NCBI GenBank assembly: GCA_017643025.1
Contig: JAEPOG010000005.1
Coordinates: forward strand, 522,317-586,316
DNA from: Rhizobiaceae bacterium
GTDB taxonomy: Bacteria; Pseudomonadota; Alphaproteobacteria; Rhizobiales; Rhizobiaceae
DNA: 64,000 nt
Direction: 5' to 3'
The notes beneath the pieces were generated by a model. It worked only from the letters and a program-made list of their open reading frames with translations. It ran no database searches and was not told where the DNA came from. A program made the translations under genes and the position numbers. Positions 53,666 through 62,548 of the stretch are shown piece after piece (positions within the stretch are counted from its first letter, which is position 1; each line of letters opens with the position of its first letter).

Positions 53666-56641
53666 ATGGATCTCGGCGTCGCCGCAGGATCGGGCAGGCA
53701 TACCGGCACGTCGCGGCTGCGTGTCGAGGATGCGGCGCTGCTTTGCGGCTCCGGCAAGTTCATTGACGACCTCGCCGAACCGGTAAACCTCGCCCATGCA
53801 GCGATCCTGCGCTCTTCCGAGCCACATGCGCTAATCCGCTCGGTCAATGTGGGCCGGGCGCGCGAGTTGCCCGGTGTGCATGCGATCATTACCGGAGAGG
53901 ATGTGCGGAACCTGTCCTCGCCGCTGGTCGTCGGTGTCAAGTTGCCGATGGAGTGCTGGCCGATCGCGATCGATCGTGTGCGCTACTTCGGCGAGCCGGT
54001 CGCGATCGTCGTCGCATGCAACCGCTACGTTGCCGAGGACGCGCTCGACCTGATCGAGATCGACTACGAGCCGCTTCCCGCGGTTGTGACGCCGCAGGCC
54101 GCGCTCGACCAGGCCAACCCGCCACTGCACGATGCCGTCGGCTCGAATCTCGTCAACGAGCGCCGCTTTTCCTACGGCGATCCGGACGCGGCCTTCGCGG
54201 CGGCTGCACGTCGCATCGCGATCTCGGTCGCCTATCCACGCAATGCGGTGACGCCGATCGAGACCTATGGCGTGGTCGCCCGCTACGACCCCCACGAGGC
54301 CAGCTACGACGTCACGGCCAACTTCCAGGGGCCCTTCTCCATCCACGCCGTCCTGTCGCGGGCGCTGAAGGTGCCCGGAAACCGGCTCAGGCTGCGAACC
54401 CCTCCGGATTCGGGCGGATCGTTTGGCGTCAAGCAGGGCGTGTTTCCATCCATCGTGCTGATTGCGCTCGCAGCGCGGGTCGCAAGCCGGCCGGTCAAGT
54501 GGATTGAGGATCGCCTGGAGCATCTGACCGCGTCCGTCTCGGCGACCAACCGGTTGGTGACGCTCGAGGCCGCGGTCGAGGCGGATGGCCGCATGACCGC
54601 GCTGTCGTGGGACCAGGTCGAGGACGTCGGTGCCTATCTGCGCGCACCCGAGCCAGCGACGCTCTACCGGATGCATGGGAACATGACGGGCGCCTACGCG
54701 ATTCCCAACGTCGCTATCCGCAACCGCGTCGTTGTCACGAACAAGACGCCGACCGGTCTCAACAGGGGCTTTGGCGGACCGCAGGTCTATTTCGCGCTCG
54801 AGCGTCTGACCGCGAAGATCGCCACCGAGCTCGGTCTGGACCCGATCGCGGTGATCAGGCGCAATCTGATCCCCGCAAACGCCTTCCCCTATCGAACCGC
54901 CACCGGCGCGCTCTACGATTCCGGGGACTACGCGGGCGCGCTTGACGCCGCCCTGCGCGACGGGCGTTATGCGCAGTTGCTGACACGGCGCGATGCGATG
55001 CGCGCACAGGGCCGCCTCTATGGCATCGGCCACGCGGCGGTCGTGGAGCCGTCTGTGTCCAACATGGGCTACGTCTCCACGGTCATGACGCCGGCCGAGC
55101 GGATGAAAGCGGGGCCGAAGAACGGCGCGCAAGCCACCGCGACCGTCGCGCTTGATCCCCTCGGGTCCGTCTCTGTCCACGTCGCATCCGTGCCGCAGGG
55201 CCAGGGCCACCGCACTGTTCTGGGTCAGGTGGTGGCCGACGTGCTCGGCATCCGTCCCGACGACGTGCAGGTTGTCACCGATCTCGACACCGCGCGCGAC
55301 GCCTGGTCGATCGCATCCGGCAACTACTCGAGCCGCTTTGCGCCGGCGGTGTCGGGAACCGCCAAGCTCGCCGCCGAACGCATCCGCGACAAGCTGGCCG
55401 CGATCGCCGCCGCGCAGCTCAACGTGACCGTCGAAGATGTGAACTTCGCGGACGGGAAGGTCTCGGCCAGCGGCAATCCCGACAACGCCATTCCCTTCGG
55501 TCGCCTCGCCGCGGCGAGCCACTGGGCGCCGGCGACTATCGGCGACGACGCGGCGCAAGCGCTGCGCGAAACCGTCTACTGGACGCCGCCGCAACTCAGC
55601 GCGCCCGACGCGCAAGACGGGGTGAACTCGTCGCTCTGCCACGGTTTCATCTTCGATTTCTGCGGTGTCGAGATCGAGCGAGAGACCGGCCGGGTCGTGA
55701 TCGACCGCTACGTCACCATGCACGACTGCGGCACGATCCTGCATCCGGGCATGGTCGACGGGCAGGTGCGCGGCGGCTTCGCCAACGCGATCGGCGCGGC
55801 ATTCTACGAGGAGTACGCCTACGGCGCGGACGGCGCGCTCCTGGCCGGAACCTTTGCCGACTATCTCGTACCGACCGTCGCCGAGGTGCCTGCGCCGGAT
55901 ATTCTCCATTTCGAAACCGCATCGCCCTTCACGCCACTCGGCGCGAAAGGCGTCGGCGAAGGCAATTGCATGTCGACGCCGGTGGCGCTCGCCAATGCCG
56001 TCTCCGACGCGCTCGGCGTCGGCGTCGAGCGGCTGCCGATGACGCCGTCGATGATCCGGGCACTTTGTAGCGAGGCGGAACCGGCGAGGCCGGCATCCGT
56101 GACGCCACCCGCATCCGCGCCGGAACCGGCGACTGGCGGCCGGGGCCTCACGGGCTCGGGAGACGCGCGCTTTCCAGCGACGCGTCAGGAATTGTGGGAC
56201 ACGCTGCTCGACCCCGACACGTTGGCCAGGATCATCCCTGGCTGCCATTCGGTCGCCCGCGTCTCTGATACCCATTTCCGCGCCGACGTGACGCTCGGCG
56301 TCGGGCCGGTCAAGGGCCGGTACACGGTCGACGTCGAACTGTCCGATCTCGTCGAGCCGGCTTCCGCGACGCTTAGCGGAACGGCGCGCGGCGCACTGGG
56401 CTCCGGCTCGGGGCACGGCCATGTCCGACTGGAAGAGACCGGAGAGGGGACGCGGCTCTCCTATGACTACGAGGCCCGGGTCGGCGGCAAGGTCGCAGCC
56501 GTCGGCGGACGCCTGCTCGACGGCGCTGCGCGCATGGTGATCGGACAGTTCTTCAAAGCGCTCGGCCGCCACGCAAGCAAGGCCTCCGGTTCATCCAGCA
56601 TGCCCGGCTGGCTCGCATGGCTCTTCGGAGGCGCGCGATGA
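53666..56641 (+). CDS. hmfA: Molybdenum subunit of furoyl-CoA dehydrogenase-like enzyme, fused to a CoxG domain
   Basis: A 991-residue protein. Residues 1 to about 800 are a xanthine-dehydrogenase/CoxL-type molybdopterin subunit: RVEDAALLCGSGKFIDDL, PDSGGSFGVKQG, NRGFGGPQVYFALERL (xanthine-oxidase-like RGFGGPQ, not the CO-dehydrogenase VAYRCSF loop), and the catalytic Glu in GAKGVGEGNCMSTP. A Pro/Ala-rich linker leads to a C-terminal SRPBCC/CoxG-like domain (about 827-991: ARFPATRQELWDTLLDP, IIPGCHSV, LSGTARGALGSGSGHG). ATG 53666 has GGAGG ten bases upstream. The hmfA assignment rests on the five-gene order; a related aromatic or heterocyclic CoA-ester hydroxylase is possible. Confidence 0.78.
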   Translation: MDLGVAAGSGRHTGTSRLRVEDAALLCGSGKFIDDLAEPVNLAHAAILRSSEPHALIRSVNVGRARELPGVHAIITGEDVRNLSSPLVVGVKLPMECWPIAIDRVRYFGEPVAIVVACNRYVAEDALDLIEIDYEPLPAVVTPQAALDQANPPLHDAVGSNLVNERRFSYGDPDAAFAAAARRIAISVAYPRNAVTPIETYGVVARYDPHEASYDVTANFQGPFSIHAVLSRALKVPGNRLRLRTPPDSGGSFGVKQGVFPSIVLIALAARVASRPVKWIEDRLEHLTASVSATNRLVTLEAAVEADGRMTALSWDQVEDVGAYLRAPEPATLYRMHGNMTGAYAIPNVAIRNRVVVTNKTPTGLNRGFGGPQVYFALERLTAKIATELGLDPIAVIRRNLIPANAFPYRTATGALYDSGDYAGALDAALRDGRYAQLLTRRDAMRAQGRLYGIGHAAVVEPSVSNMGYVSTVMTPAERMKAGPKNGAQATATVALDPLGSVSVHVASVPQGQGHRTVLGQVVADVLGIRPDDVQVVTDLDTARDAWSIASGNYSSRFAPAVSGTAKLAAERIRDKLAAIAAAQLNVTVEDVNFADGKVSASGNPDNAIPFGRLAAASHWAPATIGDDAAQALRETVYWTPPQLSAPDAQDGVNSSLCHGFIFDFCGVEIERETGRVVIDRYVTMHDCGTILHPGMVDGQVRGGFANAIGAAFYEEYAYGADGALLAGTFADYLVPTVAEVPAPDILHFETASPFTPLGAKGVGEGNCMSTPVALANAVSDALGVGVERLPMTPSMIRALCSEAEPARPASVTPPASAPEPATGGRGLTGSGDARFPATRQELWDTLLDPDTLARIIPGCHSVARVSDTHFRADVTLGVGPVKGRYTVDVELSDLVEPASATLSGTARGALGSGSGHGHVRLEETGEGTRLSYDYEARVGGKVAAVGGRLLDGAARMVIGQFFKALGRHASKASGSSSMPGWLAWLFGGAR

Positions 56642-57465
56642 AGCCTGCCCCGTTCGACTATGTCCGCGCTGAGAGCCTGGACGAGGTGCTCGACGTGCTC
56701 GCCGCCGAACAGGGCGAGGCGCGCATCCTGGCCGGCGGACAGTCGCTTCTGCCGATGCTGTCGATGCGGCTCGCCCGGCCGCGCGTCGTGATCGACGTCG
56801 GTCGCATCCGGGGGCTCGATGCCGTCGAGACCGCGAAGGACGGCCTCGTCGCGACGGCCGGCTTGCGCCAGGCGACGCTGCTCGCCCACCCCGGCCTCGA
56901 ACGGACGCATCCGTTGCTCGCCGCCGCGCTCCCCTGGGTGGGACATGTGCAGACGCGGGCCCGGGGCACGATCTGCGGTTCGGTCGCGCATGCCGATCCG
57001 AGCGCCGAGCTGCCGCTATGCCTCGTGGCGCTGGGCGGCTCGGTCAGGCTCATCTCGAAGCGTGGACGGCGCCGCGTCGAGGCGCGCGATTTCTTCACCG
57101 GGCTGATGTCGACGGGGCGCCGAGAGGACGAGATGATCGAGGCCGTCTCATTTCCCGAAGCGAAACGCGAGACCGGTTACGCCTTCCGCGAGTTCGGTCG
57201 GCGTCACGGCGACTTCGCCATCGCCTCTGTCGCTGCCGTCGTCACGACGAAGACAATTGAGATTTCGGTCGGCGGCGTCGACGACGTGCCGGCGCGCCGC
57301 GCCTGGCCGCGGCTCGAGGGCTCGGCGCTGGACGATGCCCTCAACGCACTGGCTTGGGAACTCGATGCCCGCGACGACATCCACGCCGACCAGCGTCTGA
57401 GGCGCGACCTCGTTCGGTCGCTGGGGCGCATTGCGATCACGGAGGCCAGCCAATGCCTCGTCTGA
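56638..57465 (+). CDS. hmfB: FAD subunit of the molybdenum dehydrogenase
   Basis: A 275-residue CoxM/FAD-binding-5 protein: FDYVRAESLDEVLDVLA, FAD motif ARILAGGQSLLPMLSMRLAR (about residues 30-50), then THPLLAAALPWVGHVQTRAR and GTICGSVAHADPSAELP. It relays electrons from the Fe-S subunit to the acceptor. It overlaps hmfA by ATGA and hmfC by 13 bases, so the three subunits are tightly coupled. Confidence 0.82.
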   Translation: MKPAPFDYVRAESLDEVLDVLAAEQGEARILAGGQSLLPMLSMRLARPRVVIDVGRIRGLDAVETAKDGLVATAGLRQATLLAHPGLERTHPLLAAALPWVGHVQTRARGTICGSVAHADPSAELPLCLVALGGSVRLISKRGRRRVEARDFFTGLMSTGRREDEMIEAVSFPEAKRETGYAFREFGRRHGDFAIASVAAVVTTKTIEISVGGVDDVPARRAWPRLEGSALDDALNALAWELDARDDIHADQRLRRDLVRSLGRIAITEASQCLV

Positions 57466-57962
57466 GCCGGGATGAAACGACGCCGGTGCGCTTCACGCTC
57501 AACGGTGCGCCGGTCTCCGGGCGCGCCGAGCCGCGCAGGTTGCTCTCCGATTTCCTGCGCAACGAATGCGGCGCGACTGGCACCCATGTCGGCTGCGAGC
57601 ACGGAGTGTGCGGGGCCTGCACCATCCGCATTGGCGGGACGATGGCGCGGTCATGCCTGACGCTGGCCGTTCAGGCGGAAGGCGCCACGATCGAGACGGT
57701 CGAGGGACTGGCACCGCAGCCGGGCCGGCTCTCCGTGCTGCAGGAGGCATTTCGTCGGCATCATGCCCTGCAATGCGGCTTCTGCACCGCCGGCATCTTG
57801 ATGTCGCTCGACACCCTTTTCTTGGACGAGCCTGATGCGGGCGAGGTCCGTATCCGGGACGTGCTGGGCGGCCACCTGTGCCGCTGCACGGGCTATGAGC
57901 CGATTGTGCAGGCAGCCATCGACGCACAATCGCGACTGAGAAGCGGGAATACCGATGTTTGA
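57453..57962 (+). CDS. hmfC: 2Fe-2S subunit of the molybdenum dehydrogenase
   Basis: A 169-residue CoxS-type protein with two 2Fe-2S clusters. The plant-ferredoxin-type cluster is GCEHGVCGACTIRI with Cys48, Cys53, Cys56 and a fourth Cys at 68; the second cluster is ALQCGFCTAGILMSL plus GGHLCRCTGYEPIV. The start ATG 57453 has GGAGG upstream inside the end of hmfB. It overlaps hmfD by eight bases. Confidence 0.85.
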   Translation: MPRLSRDETTPVRFTLNGAPVSGRAEPRRLLSDFLRNECGATGTHVGCEHGVCGACTIRIGGTMARSCLTLAVQAEGATIETVEGLAPQPGRLSVLQEAFRRHHALQCGFCTAGILMSLDTLFLDEPDAGEVRIRDVLGGHLCRCTGYEPIVQAAIDAQSRLRSGNTDV

Positions 57963-59511
57963 CCTCGGCACCTCTTTCCTGGCGGCCAAGGAGCGCGACC
58001 CGGACGCAACCGCGATCGTGGACGGAGACGTGAGGCTGACCTACCGGCAATGGTACCGCCGCATTTCCACTGTTGCGGCGTGGCTGAAGGCTTCCGGCCT
58101 TTCCCGCGGTGACCATGTCGTCACTGCGCTCCGGAACCGCTGGGAGGCGGCGACCATCCATTGGGCCTGCCAGTTCCTGGGGCTGATCGTCACCCCAGTG
58201 AACTGGCGCGCTAAGGCCGAGGAGATCGAGTTCTTCGTGCGCGACAGCGACGCGCGACTGCTCGTCGTCGAGGCCGTGTCTCGCGAAGCGGGCGCCGGAC
58301 CGGCGGCCGATCTCGGTATTGCCCTCGTTGATCTCGACGTCACGGCAGAGTTCGTCGAAGAGGACATCGCGGCGCCGGACGTGACGCCGGAGGCCGACCC
58401 GGATGACTGGTCGCTGATGCTCTATACCTCGGGCACGACCGGTAATCCGAAGGGTGTGCCGCGCCGTCATCACGCCGAGCGCGCCAGCGCCATCGCCCAT
58501 GTCGCGCAGAACACCTACCGGCGCGGCGAACGCACGCTTGGCGTCATGCCGCTCTACCACACGATGGGCGTCCGCTCGCTGCTCTCGATGTCCCTGGTCG
58601 GCGGAACGTTCGTCTGCCTGCCTCGGTTCGACGCGGCAACTGCGCTCGGCCTCATCGAGGCCGAACGGCTGACATGCCTCTATCTGGTTCCGACGCTTTA
58701 CCACGACCTCCTTCATCATCCGCAATTCGGGAAGACCGACATCGGTTCGGTCAAATATCTCGGCTTTGCCGGCGCCTCGATGACCGACGGGCTGCTGGCG
58801 GCCTTGCAGGAGGCGTTCCGGCCAAAGCTCTTCGTCAACCACTATGGCTCCTCGGAGATCTACACCTTCACGATCAACCAGGACGCGCCGGCCAAACCCG
58901 GCTCGGCCGGCCGTGCCGCGCTCAACCAGCGCATCCGGGTCGCGCGGCTGGGGCTGGGCGATCCGGAGGCGACGACAGCGCCCGGCGAAGAGGGCGAAAT
59001 CGTCGCCAGCCTCGCGGGAGACGAAGCCTTCGAGGGCTACTGGAGGCGACCCGACGCAGATGCCAAGGCGCTGCGCGGCGGCTGGTACTTCACCGGTGAC
59101 AGCGGCTATTTCGACGCCGACGGCGACCTCTTCGTAACCGGCCGCGTCGACGACATGATCATCACCGGCGGCGAGAACGTTTCGCCGGTCGAGATCGAGA
59201 GCTGCCTTTCGCTCCATCCCGACGTGCTGGAAGTGGCCGTGGCCGGCCTCCCCGACGAGCGCTGGGGCAGGATCGTGGCGGCCTTCGTCATCGCGCGCAG
59301 CGACGTAACGGCGGAGACGCTCGACGCGCACTGCCGCCGATCAGGCCTAGCGAACTTCAAGCGCCCGCGCCGCTACGTGTTTCTCGAGGAGCTTCCGAAA
59401 TCGCCAGTGGGCAAGCTGCTGCGGCGCAAGCTGGTGGCCGGTCACTACCACGAAATCGGGTCCGGATCCCGCGCCCGGCAAGCCGACAATCAGGAGATAC
59501 GATCATCATGA
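57955..59511 (+). CDS. hmfD: Acyl-CoA synthetase, probable 2-furoyl-CoA synthetase
   Basis: A 518-residue ANL-superfamily ligase. AMP loop SLMLYTSGTTGNPKGVPRRH (about residue 155), GVMPLYHTMGVRSLLSMSL, YGSSEIYTFTINQDA, WYFTGDSGYFDADGDLFVTG, DDMIITGGENVSPVEIE, and the catalytic Lys in LPKSPVGKLLRRKL. In the hmf pathway this step activates 2-furoate with CoA so that the molybdenum enzyme can hydroxylate furoyl-CoA. The ligase fold is certain; the substrate follows from the operon. Confidence 0.78.
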   Translation: MFDLGTSFLAAKERDPDATAIVDGDVRLTYRQWYRRISTVAAWLKASGLSRGDHVVTALRNRWEAATIHWACQFLGLIVTPVNWRAKAEEIEFFVRDSDARLLVVEAVSREAGAGPAADLGIALVDLDVTAEFVEEDIAAPDVTPEADPDDWSLMLYTSGTTGNPKGVPRRHHAERASAIAHVAQNTYRRGERTLGVMPLYHTMGVRSLLSMSLVGGTFVCLPRFDAATALGLIEAERLTCLYLVPTLYHDLLHHPQFGKTDIGSVKYLGFAGASMTDGLLAALQEAFRPKLFVNHYGSSEIYTFTINQDAPAKPGSAGRAALNQRIRVARLGLGDPEATTAPGEEGEIVASLAGDEAFEGYWRRPDADAKALRGGWYFTGDSGYFDADGDLFVTGRVDDMIITGGENVSPVEIESCLSLHPDVLEVAVAGLPDERWGRIVAAFVIARSDVTAETLDAHCRRSGLANFKRPRRYVFLEELPKSPVGKLLRRKLVAGHYHEIGSGSRARQADNQEIRSS

Positions 59512-60305
59512 CCGCACAGACCGACATTTCAGGCAAAGAGTTCGACGGCTTCACGGTCGAGATCGACGCGACCAGCATGCGCGGCGACATCATCCTCGAC
59601 CGCGGCGACTACAACACCATCGTCATGGGCCAGCGCGACCAGCTTCGCGCCGCCTTCGAGGCACTCGATCGCGACGAGCGCGTGCGCGTCATCGTGCTGA
59701 GGGCGGTCGGCAAGCATTTCTCTTCGGGCGGCTACATCCGCGGCTTCCTTGATGCCTCGCCGGAGCATGTGTCGAAGCTCGCCGACAACGTCGCCGCGCC
59801 CGCCCGCTGCGAGAAGCCGGTGATCGCGGCCAATCGCGGTTACTGTTTCGGCGTCGGGTTCGAGATCTCGCTCGCCTGCGATTTCCGCGTCGCGTCGGAG
59901 ACCGTGCAATACGCTCTGCCCGAACAGAAGCTCGGCCAGATTCCGGGATCGGGCGGCTCGGCCCGCCTGCAGAAGATCGTCGGCATCACCCGCACCAAGG
60001 ACATCGTCATGCGCTCGCGCCGCATCAGCGCCGAACAGGCACTGGCCTGGGGCATAGCAACGGAAGTCGTGCCGGACGGTGAGCTGGAGGCTGCCACCGA
60101 TGCGCTAGTGGCCGAACTGGTGACCTTTTCGCCGATCGCCCAGCGGACGGCCAAGAAGCTGCTCAACCAGACGGAAGACGCGACGCTGTCCATCGCCATC
60201 GAGCTCGAGGGCTACTGCTACTCGCGTCTGCGTCAATCAGATGATTTCCGCGAAGGTGTCGAAGCCTTCCACGAAAAGCGCGTTCCGGTCTTCACCGGCC
60301 GCTGA
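59508..60305 (+). CDS. hmfE: Enoyl-CoA hydratase family, probable 2-oxoglutaroyl-CoA hydrolase
   Basis: A 265-residue crotonase-fold protein: FSSGGYIRGFLDASPEHVS, ANRGYCFGVGFEISLACDFR, PEQKLGQIPGSGGSARLQKI, ISAEQALAWGIATEVVPDGE. As the fifth gene after the synthetase it corresponds to HmfE, which hydrolyses 2-oxoglutaroyl-CoA to 2-oxoglutarate at the end of furoate breakdown. Coupled to hmfD by ATGA with AGGAGA upstream. A plain hydratase cannot be excluded from sequence alone. Confidence 0.77.
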   Translation: MTAQTDISGKEFDGFTVEIDATSMRGDIILDRGDYNTIVMGQRDQLRAAFEALDRDERVRVIVLRAVGKHFSSGGYIRGFLDASPEHVSKLADNVAAPARCEKPVIAANRGYCFGVGFEISLACDFRVASETVQYALPEQKLGQIPGSGGSARLQKIVGITRTKDIVMRSRRISAEQALAWGIATEVVPDGELEAATDALVAELVTFSPIAQRTAKKLLNQTEDATLSIAIELEGYCYSRLRQSDDFREGVEAFHEKRVPVFTGR

Positions 60306-60360
60306 CCGGCGGCGCCGGATCTCCCGGCCCGCATCTAAACCACGACAGGAGGAGACGATC

Positions 60361-61536
60361 ATGAAGACGAAGCTGAAGGGAATACTCGCCGTAACCGCCA
60401 TTGCCCTCTCGGGTTCAGGAGCGGCAATCGCGCAGGAGAGTGTCAAGATCGGCGTGGTGACGCCGATCTCCGGCACCTACGCGCCGATCGGCCAGCAGGT
60501 TCGCTGGGGCCTGGAGCTGGCGACAAAACAGGTCAATGAAGCCGGCGGCATCGCTGGACGCCAGATCGAGCTCATCTTCGAGGACTCCGAGGCAAACCCG
60601 TCCGTCGCCGTTCAGCGCGCCGAGCGTCTGTTCGAGGTCGAGGATGTCGACTTCCTCACAGGAACCGTCAATTCCGGCGCGACGCTCGCGGTAGGCCAAC
60701 TCGCTGAGCGGGTTGGCAAGCTGATGGCAACCACCGTGTCCTTTGCGGATTCCATCACCGCGGGTCAGTGCTCGCCCAACGTCTTCCGCGTCAACGCACG
60801 CGCCGGTCAGCAATCGGCCGCACTGGCCGCCTGGGTTGTCGAGCAGAAGCCAAACGCCAAGGTTTTCTATCTCGGCCCGGACTACGAGATGGGCCGTTCC
60901 ACCGTCGCCGCCTTCAAGGAGAAGATGACCGAGTTCGGCGCCGAGGATGTCGGCGAACTTTTCGCCCCGCTGGACAGCCAGGACTACACCCAATATTTCG
61001 GCCAGATCCGTGCCGCCCAGCCCGACGTGCTCTACACGTCGGTGGCCGGGAACGACACCGTCCGCTTCCTGACCCAGATGCAGGAATTCGGTCTGCTGGG
61101 CGACATGCTTGTGGTCGGCGCCTCCGGCACCATCACCTCGCAGAATATCACGGCAATCGGCGACGCTGCCAACGGCTTCGGTACCGGTGTCGGCTATTCG
61201 ACGCGCATTGACACGCCGGAGAACAATGAGTTCGTGGAGCAGTTCCGCGCCGCCTACGACGCCGATCCCGATCTCTACGGCACCGATTCCTACGGCGTGA
61301 TCCACTTCTACAAGGCGGCCGCCGAAAAAGCTGGTTCGCTCGAGCCGGATGCGGTGCGCGAAGCGATGCGTGATCTCACCTGGATGACGCCGCAGGGCGA
61401 GAAGCTGATGAGAGGTGGCGACCACCAGGCGCAGCAGCCCATGTATGTCGTCCAGATCAATGGCGGCTCGTTCGATATCGTGGGCAAGGTCGATGGCGAG
61501 ACGGCGCTCGGTGCCGATCTCTGCGAGAGGTTCTAA
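60361..61536 (+). CDS. ABC transporter substrate-binding protein (LivJ type)
   Basis: A 391-residue periplasmic protein of the branched-chain amino acid binding family (Peripla_BP_6). Signal peptide MKTKLKGILAVTAIALSGSG with cleavage near AIA/QES; mature start VKIGVVTPISGTYAPIGQQV, then GGIAGRQIELIFEDSEANPS, KVFYLGPDYEMGRSTVAAF and GTDSYGVIHFYKAA. GGAGGAGACG precedes ATG 60361. It lies 55 bases behind hmfE, so the importer probably carries the operon's aromatic or heteroaromatic acid. Confidence 0.92.
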   Translation: MKTKLKGILAVTAIALSGSGAAIAQESVKIGVVTPISGTYAPIGQQVRWGLELATKQVNEAGGIAGRQIELIFEDSEANPSVAVQRAERLFEVEDVDFLTGTVNSGATLAVGQLAERVGKLMATTVSFADSITAGQCSPNVFRVNARAGQQSAALAAWVVEQKPNAKVFYLGPDYEMGRSTVAAFKEKMTEFGAEDVGELFAPLDSQDYTQYFGQIRAAQPDVLYTSVAGNDTVRFLTQMQEFGLLGDMLVVGASGTITSQNITAIGDAANGFGTGVGYSTRIDTPENNEFVEQFRAAYDADPDLYGTDSYGVIHFYKAAAEKAGSLEPDAVREAMRDLTWMTPQGEKLMRGGDHQAQQPMYVVQINGGSFDIVGKVDGETALGADLCERF

Positions 61537-61568
61537 TCGCCGCCACGGAAGTCGCCTTTTGGCGGCGG

Positions 61569-61592
61569 CCCCTTCCCCCATGGGGGAAGGGG
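61569..61592. repeat. Perfect palindrome between binding protein and permease genes
   Basis: CCCCTTCCCCCA and TGGGGGAAGGGG form a perfect 24-base palindrome followed by CATTGGGCC, a layout shared with rhizobial interspersed palindromes. It lies 33 bases behind the binding-protein stop and may dampen expression of the permease genes or protect the upstream mRNA. Confidence 0.6.
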
Positions 61593-61645
61593 CATTGGGC
61601 CGGCACCGATTTGGTCCGACCTTCATAAAGACACCAACGGGGAAC

Positions 61646-62548
61646 ATGCCGATGGACAGCGTACTGTTCTACATCCAGTTCGTCCTGGCGCCGCAGATGG
61701 TGACCGGCCTTGCACTCGGGGTAGCCGTCGTCCTCGTCGCGCTGGGCCTCACCATCATCTTTGGCTTGCTGGACGTCATTAACATGGCACATGGCGAGTT
61801 CTACGCAGTCGGCGCCTATCTCGCCGTTGCACTTGGCCTGGCCGGCATCAACTTCTGGGTTCTGCTGCTGCTCATCCCACTCATCATGGCGCCGATCGGC
61901 TACGCCGTGGAGCGCGGGCTGATCCAGAGGGTCTTCAACACCGGAGAAGACCGGCATGTCACCACGCTGCTTCTCACCTTCGGCCTCGCCATGGTCATCG
62001 AGGAATTCATCCTCATCGTCTTCGGGGTAGAGACGATGCGGCCGGCGTCGCCGATCCCGGGCGCTGTCGAGATCTTCGGCCTGTTCCTGCCGAACTACCG
62101 GCTCTTCCTGATCGGCTTCGGCCTCCTCGTCGTAGCCGGCGTGGCGGTCGCCGTCTACCGTACGCGTTTCGGCTCCATGGTCAGGGCCGCCGCCTTCGAC
62201 CGCAACATGGCTGCCTCTCTCGGCGTGCCCGTGAGCCGGGTCTACGCACTCACCTTCGCCCTCGGCGTCGCGCTCGCGGGGCTGGCTGGCGTGCTGCTTG
62301 CGCCGATCTATTCGGTCTTCCCGACAATGGGTCGCGACTTCATCTTCATCGCCTTCACCGTCGTCATCGCGGGCGGTATGGGCTCGATCGCCGGCGCGGT
62401 GGTGGCGGGGCTGCTACTCACGCAGGTGCAGGCGGTCTCAAGCCTGTTCATTTCGCCCGTCTGGTCGCAACCGATCGTATTCGGGATCATGGTGCTGGTC
62501 CTCGTCCTGCGTCCGCAGGGTCTGTTTGGGAGGCTCGGGCATGCTTGA
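61646..62548 (+). CDS. livH: Branched-chain amino acid-type ABC permease (LivH)
   Basis: A 300-residue inner-membrane permease with about eight helices: VALGLTIIFGLLDVINMAHG (typical LivH N-terminal motif), EFYAVGAYLAVAL, VRAAAFDRNMAASLGVP (EAA-like loop) and GGMGSIAGAVVAGLLL. ATG 61646 has GGGGAA upstream; ATG 61652 is an alternative. It overlaps the livM gene by eight bases. Confidence 0.92.
   Translation: MPMDSVLFYIQFVLAPQMVTGLALGVAVVLVALGLTIIFGLLDVINMAHGEFYAVGAYLAVALGLAGINFWVLLLLIPLIMAPIGYAVERGLIQRVFNTGEDRHVTTLLLTFGLAMVIEEFILIVFGVETMRPASPIPGAVEIFGLFLPNYRLFLIGFGLLVVAGVAVAVYRTRFGSMVRAAAFDRNMAASLGVPVSRVYALTFALGVALAGLAGVLLAPIYSVFPTMGRDFIFIAFTVVIAGGMGSIAGAVVAGLLLTQVQAVSSLFISPVWSQPIVFGIMVLVLVLRPQGLFGRLGHA

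Noticed and set aside
53831..56572. A 913-codon minus-strand frame inside the molybdenum subunit gene.
   Set aside because: Antisense shadow with repetitive R/D/H composition; the plus strand encodes clear catalytic motifs.
53666..57962. Aerobic CO dehydrogenase (CoxLMS).
   Set aside because: The CoxL active-site loop with VAYRCSF is absent, replaced by NRGFGGPQ, and the following synthetase and hydrolase genes indicate a CoA-ester substrate.
57499..59331. A 610-codon minus-strand frame across hmfC and hmfD.
   Set aside because: Antisense shadow; no family features.
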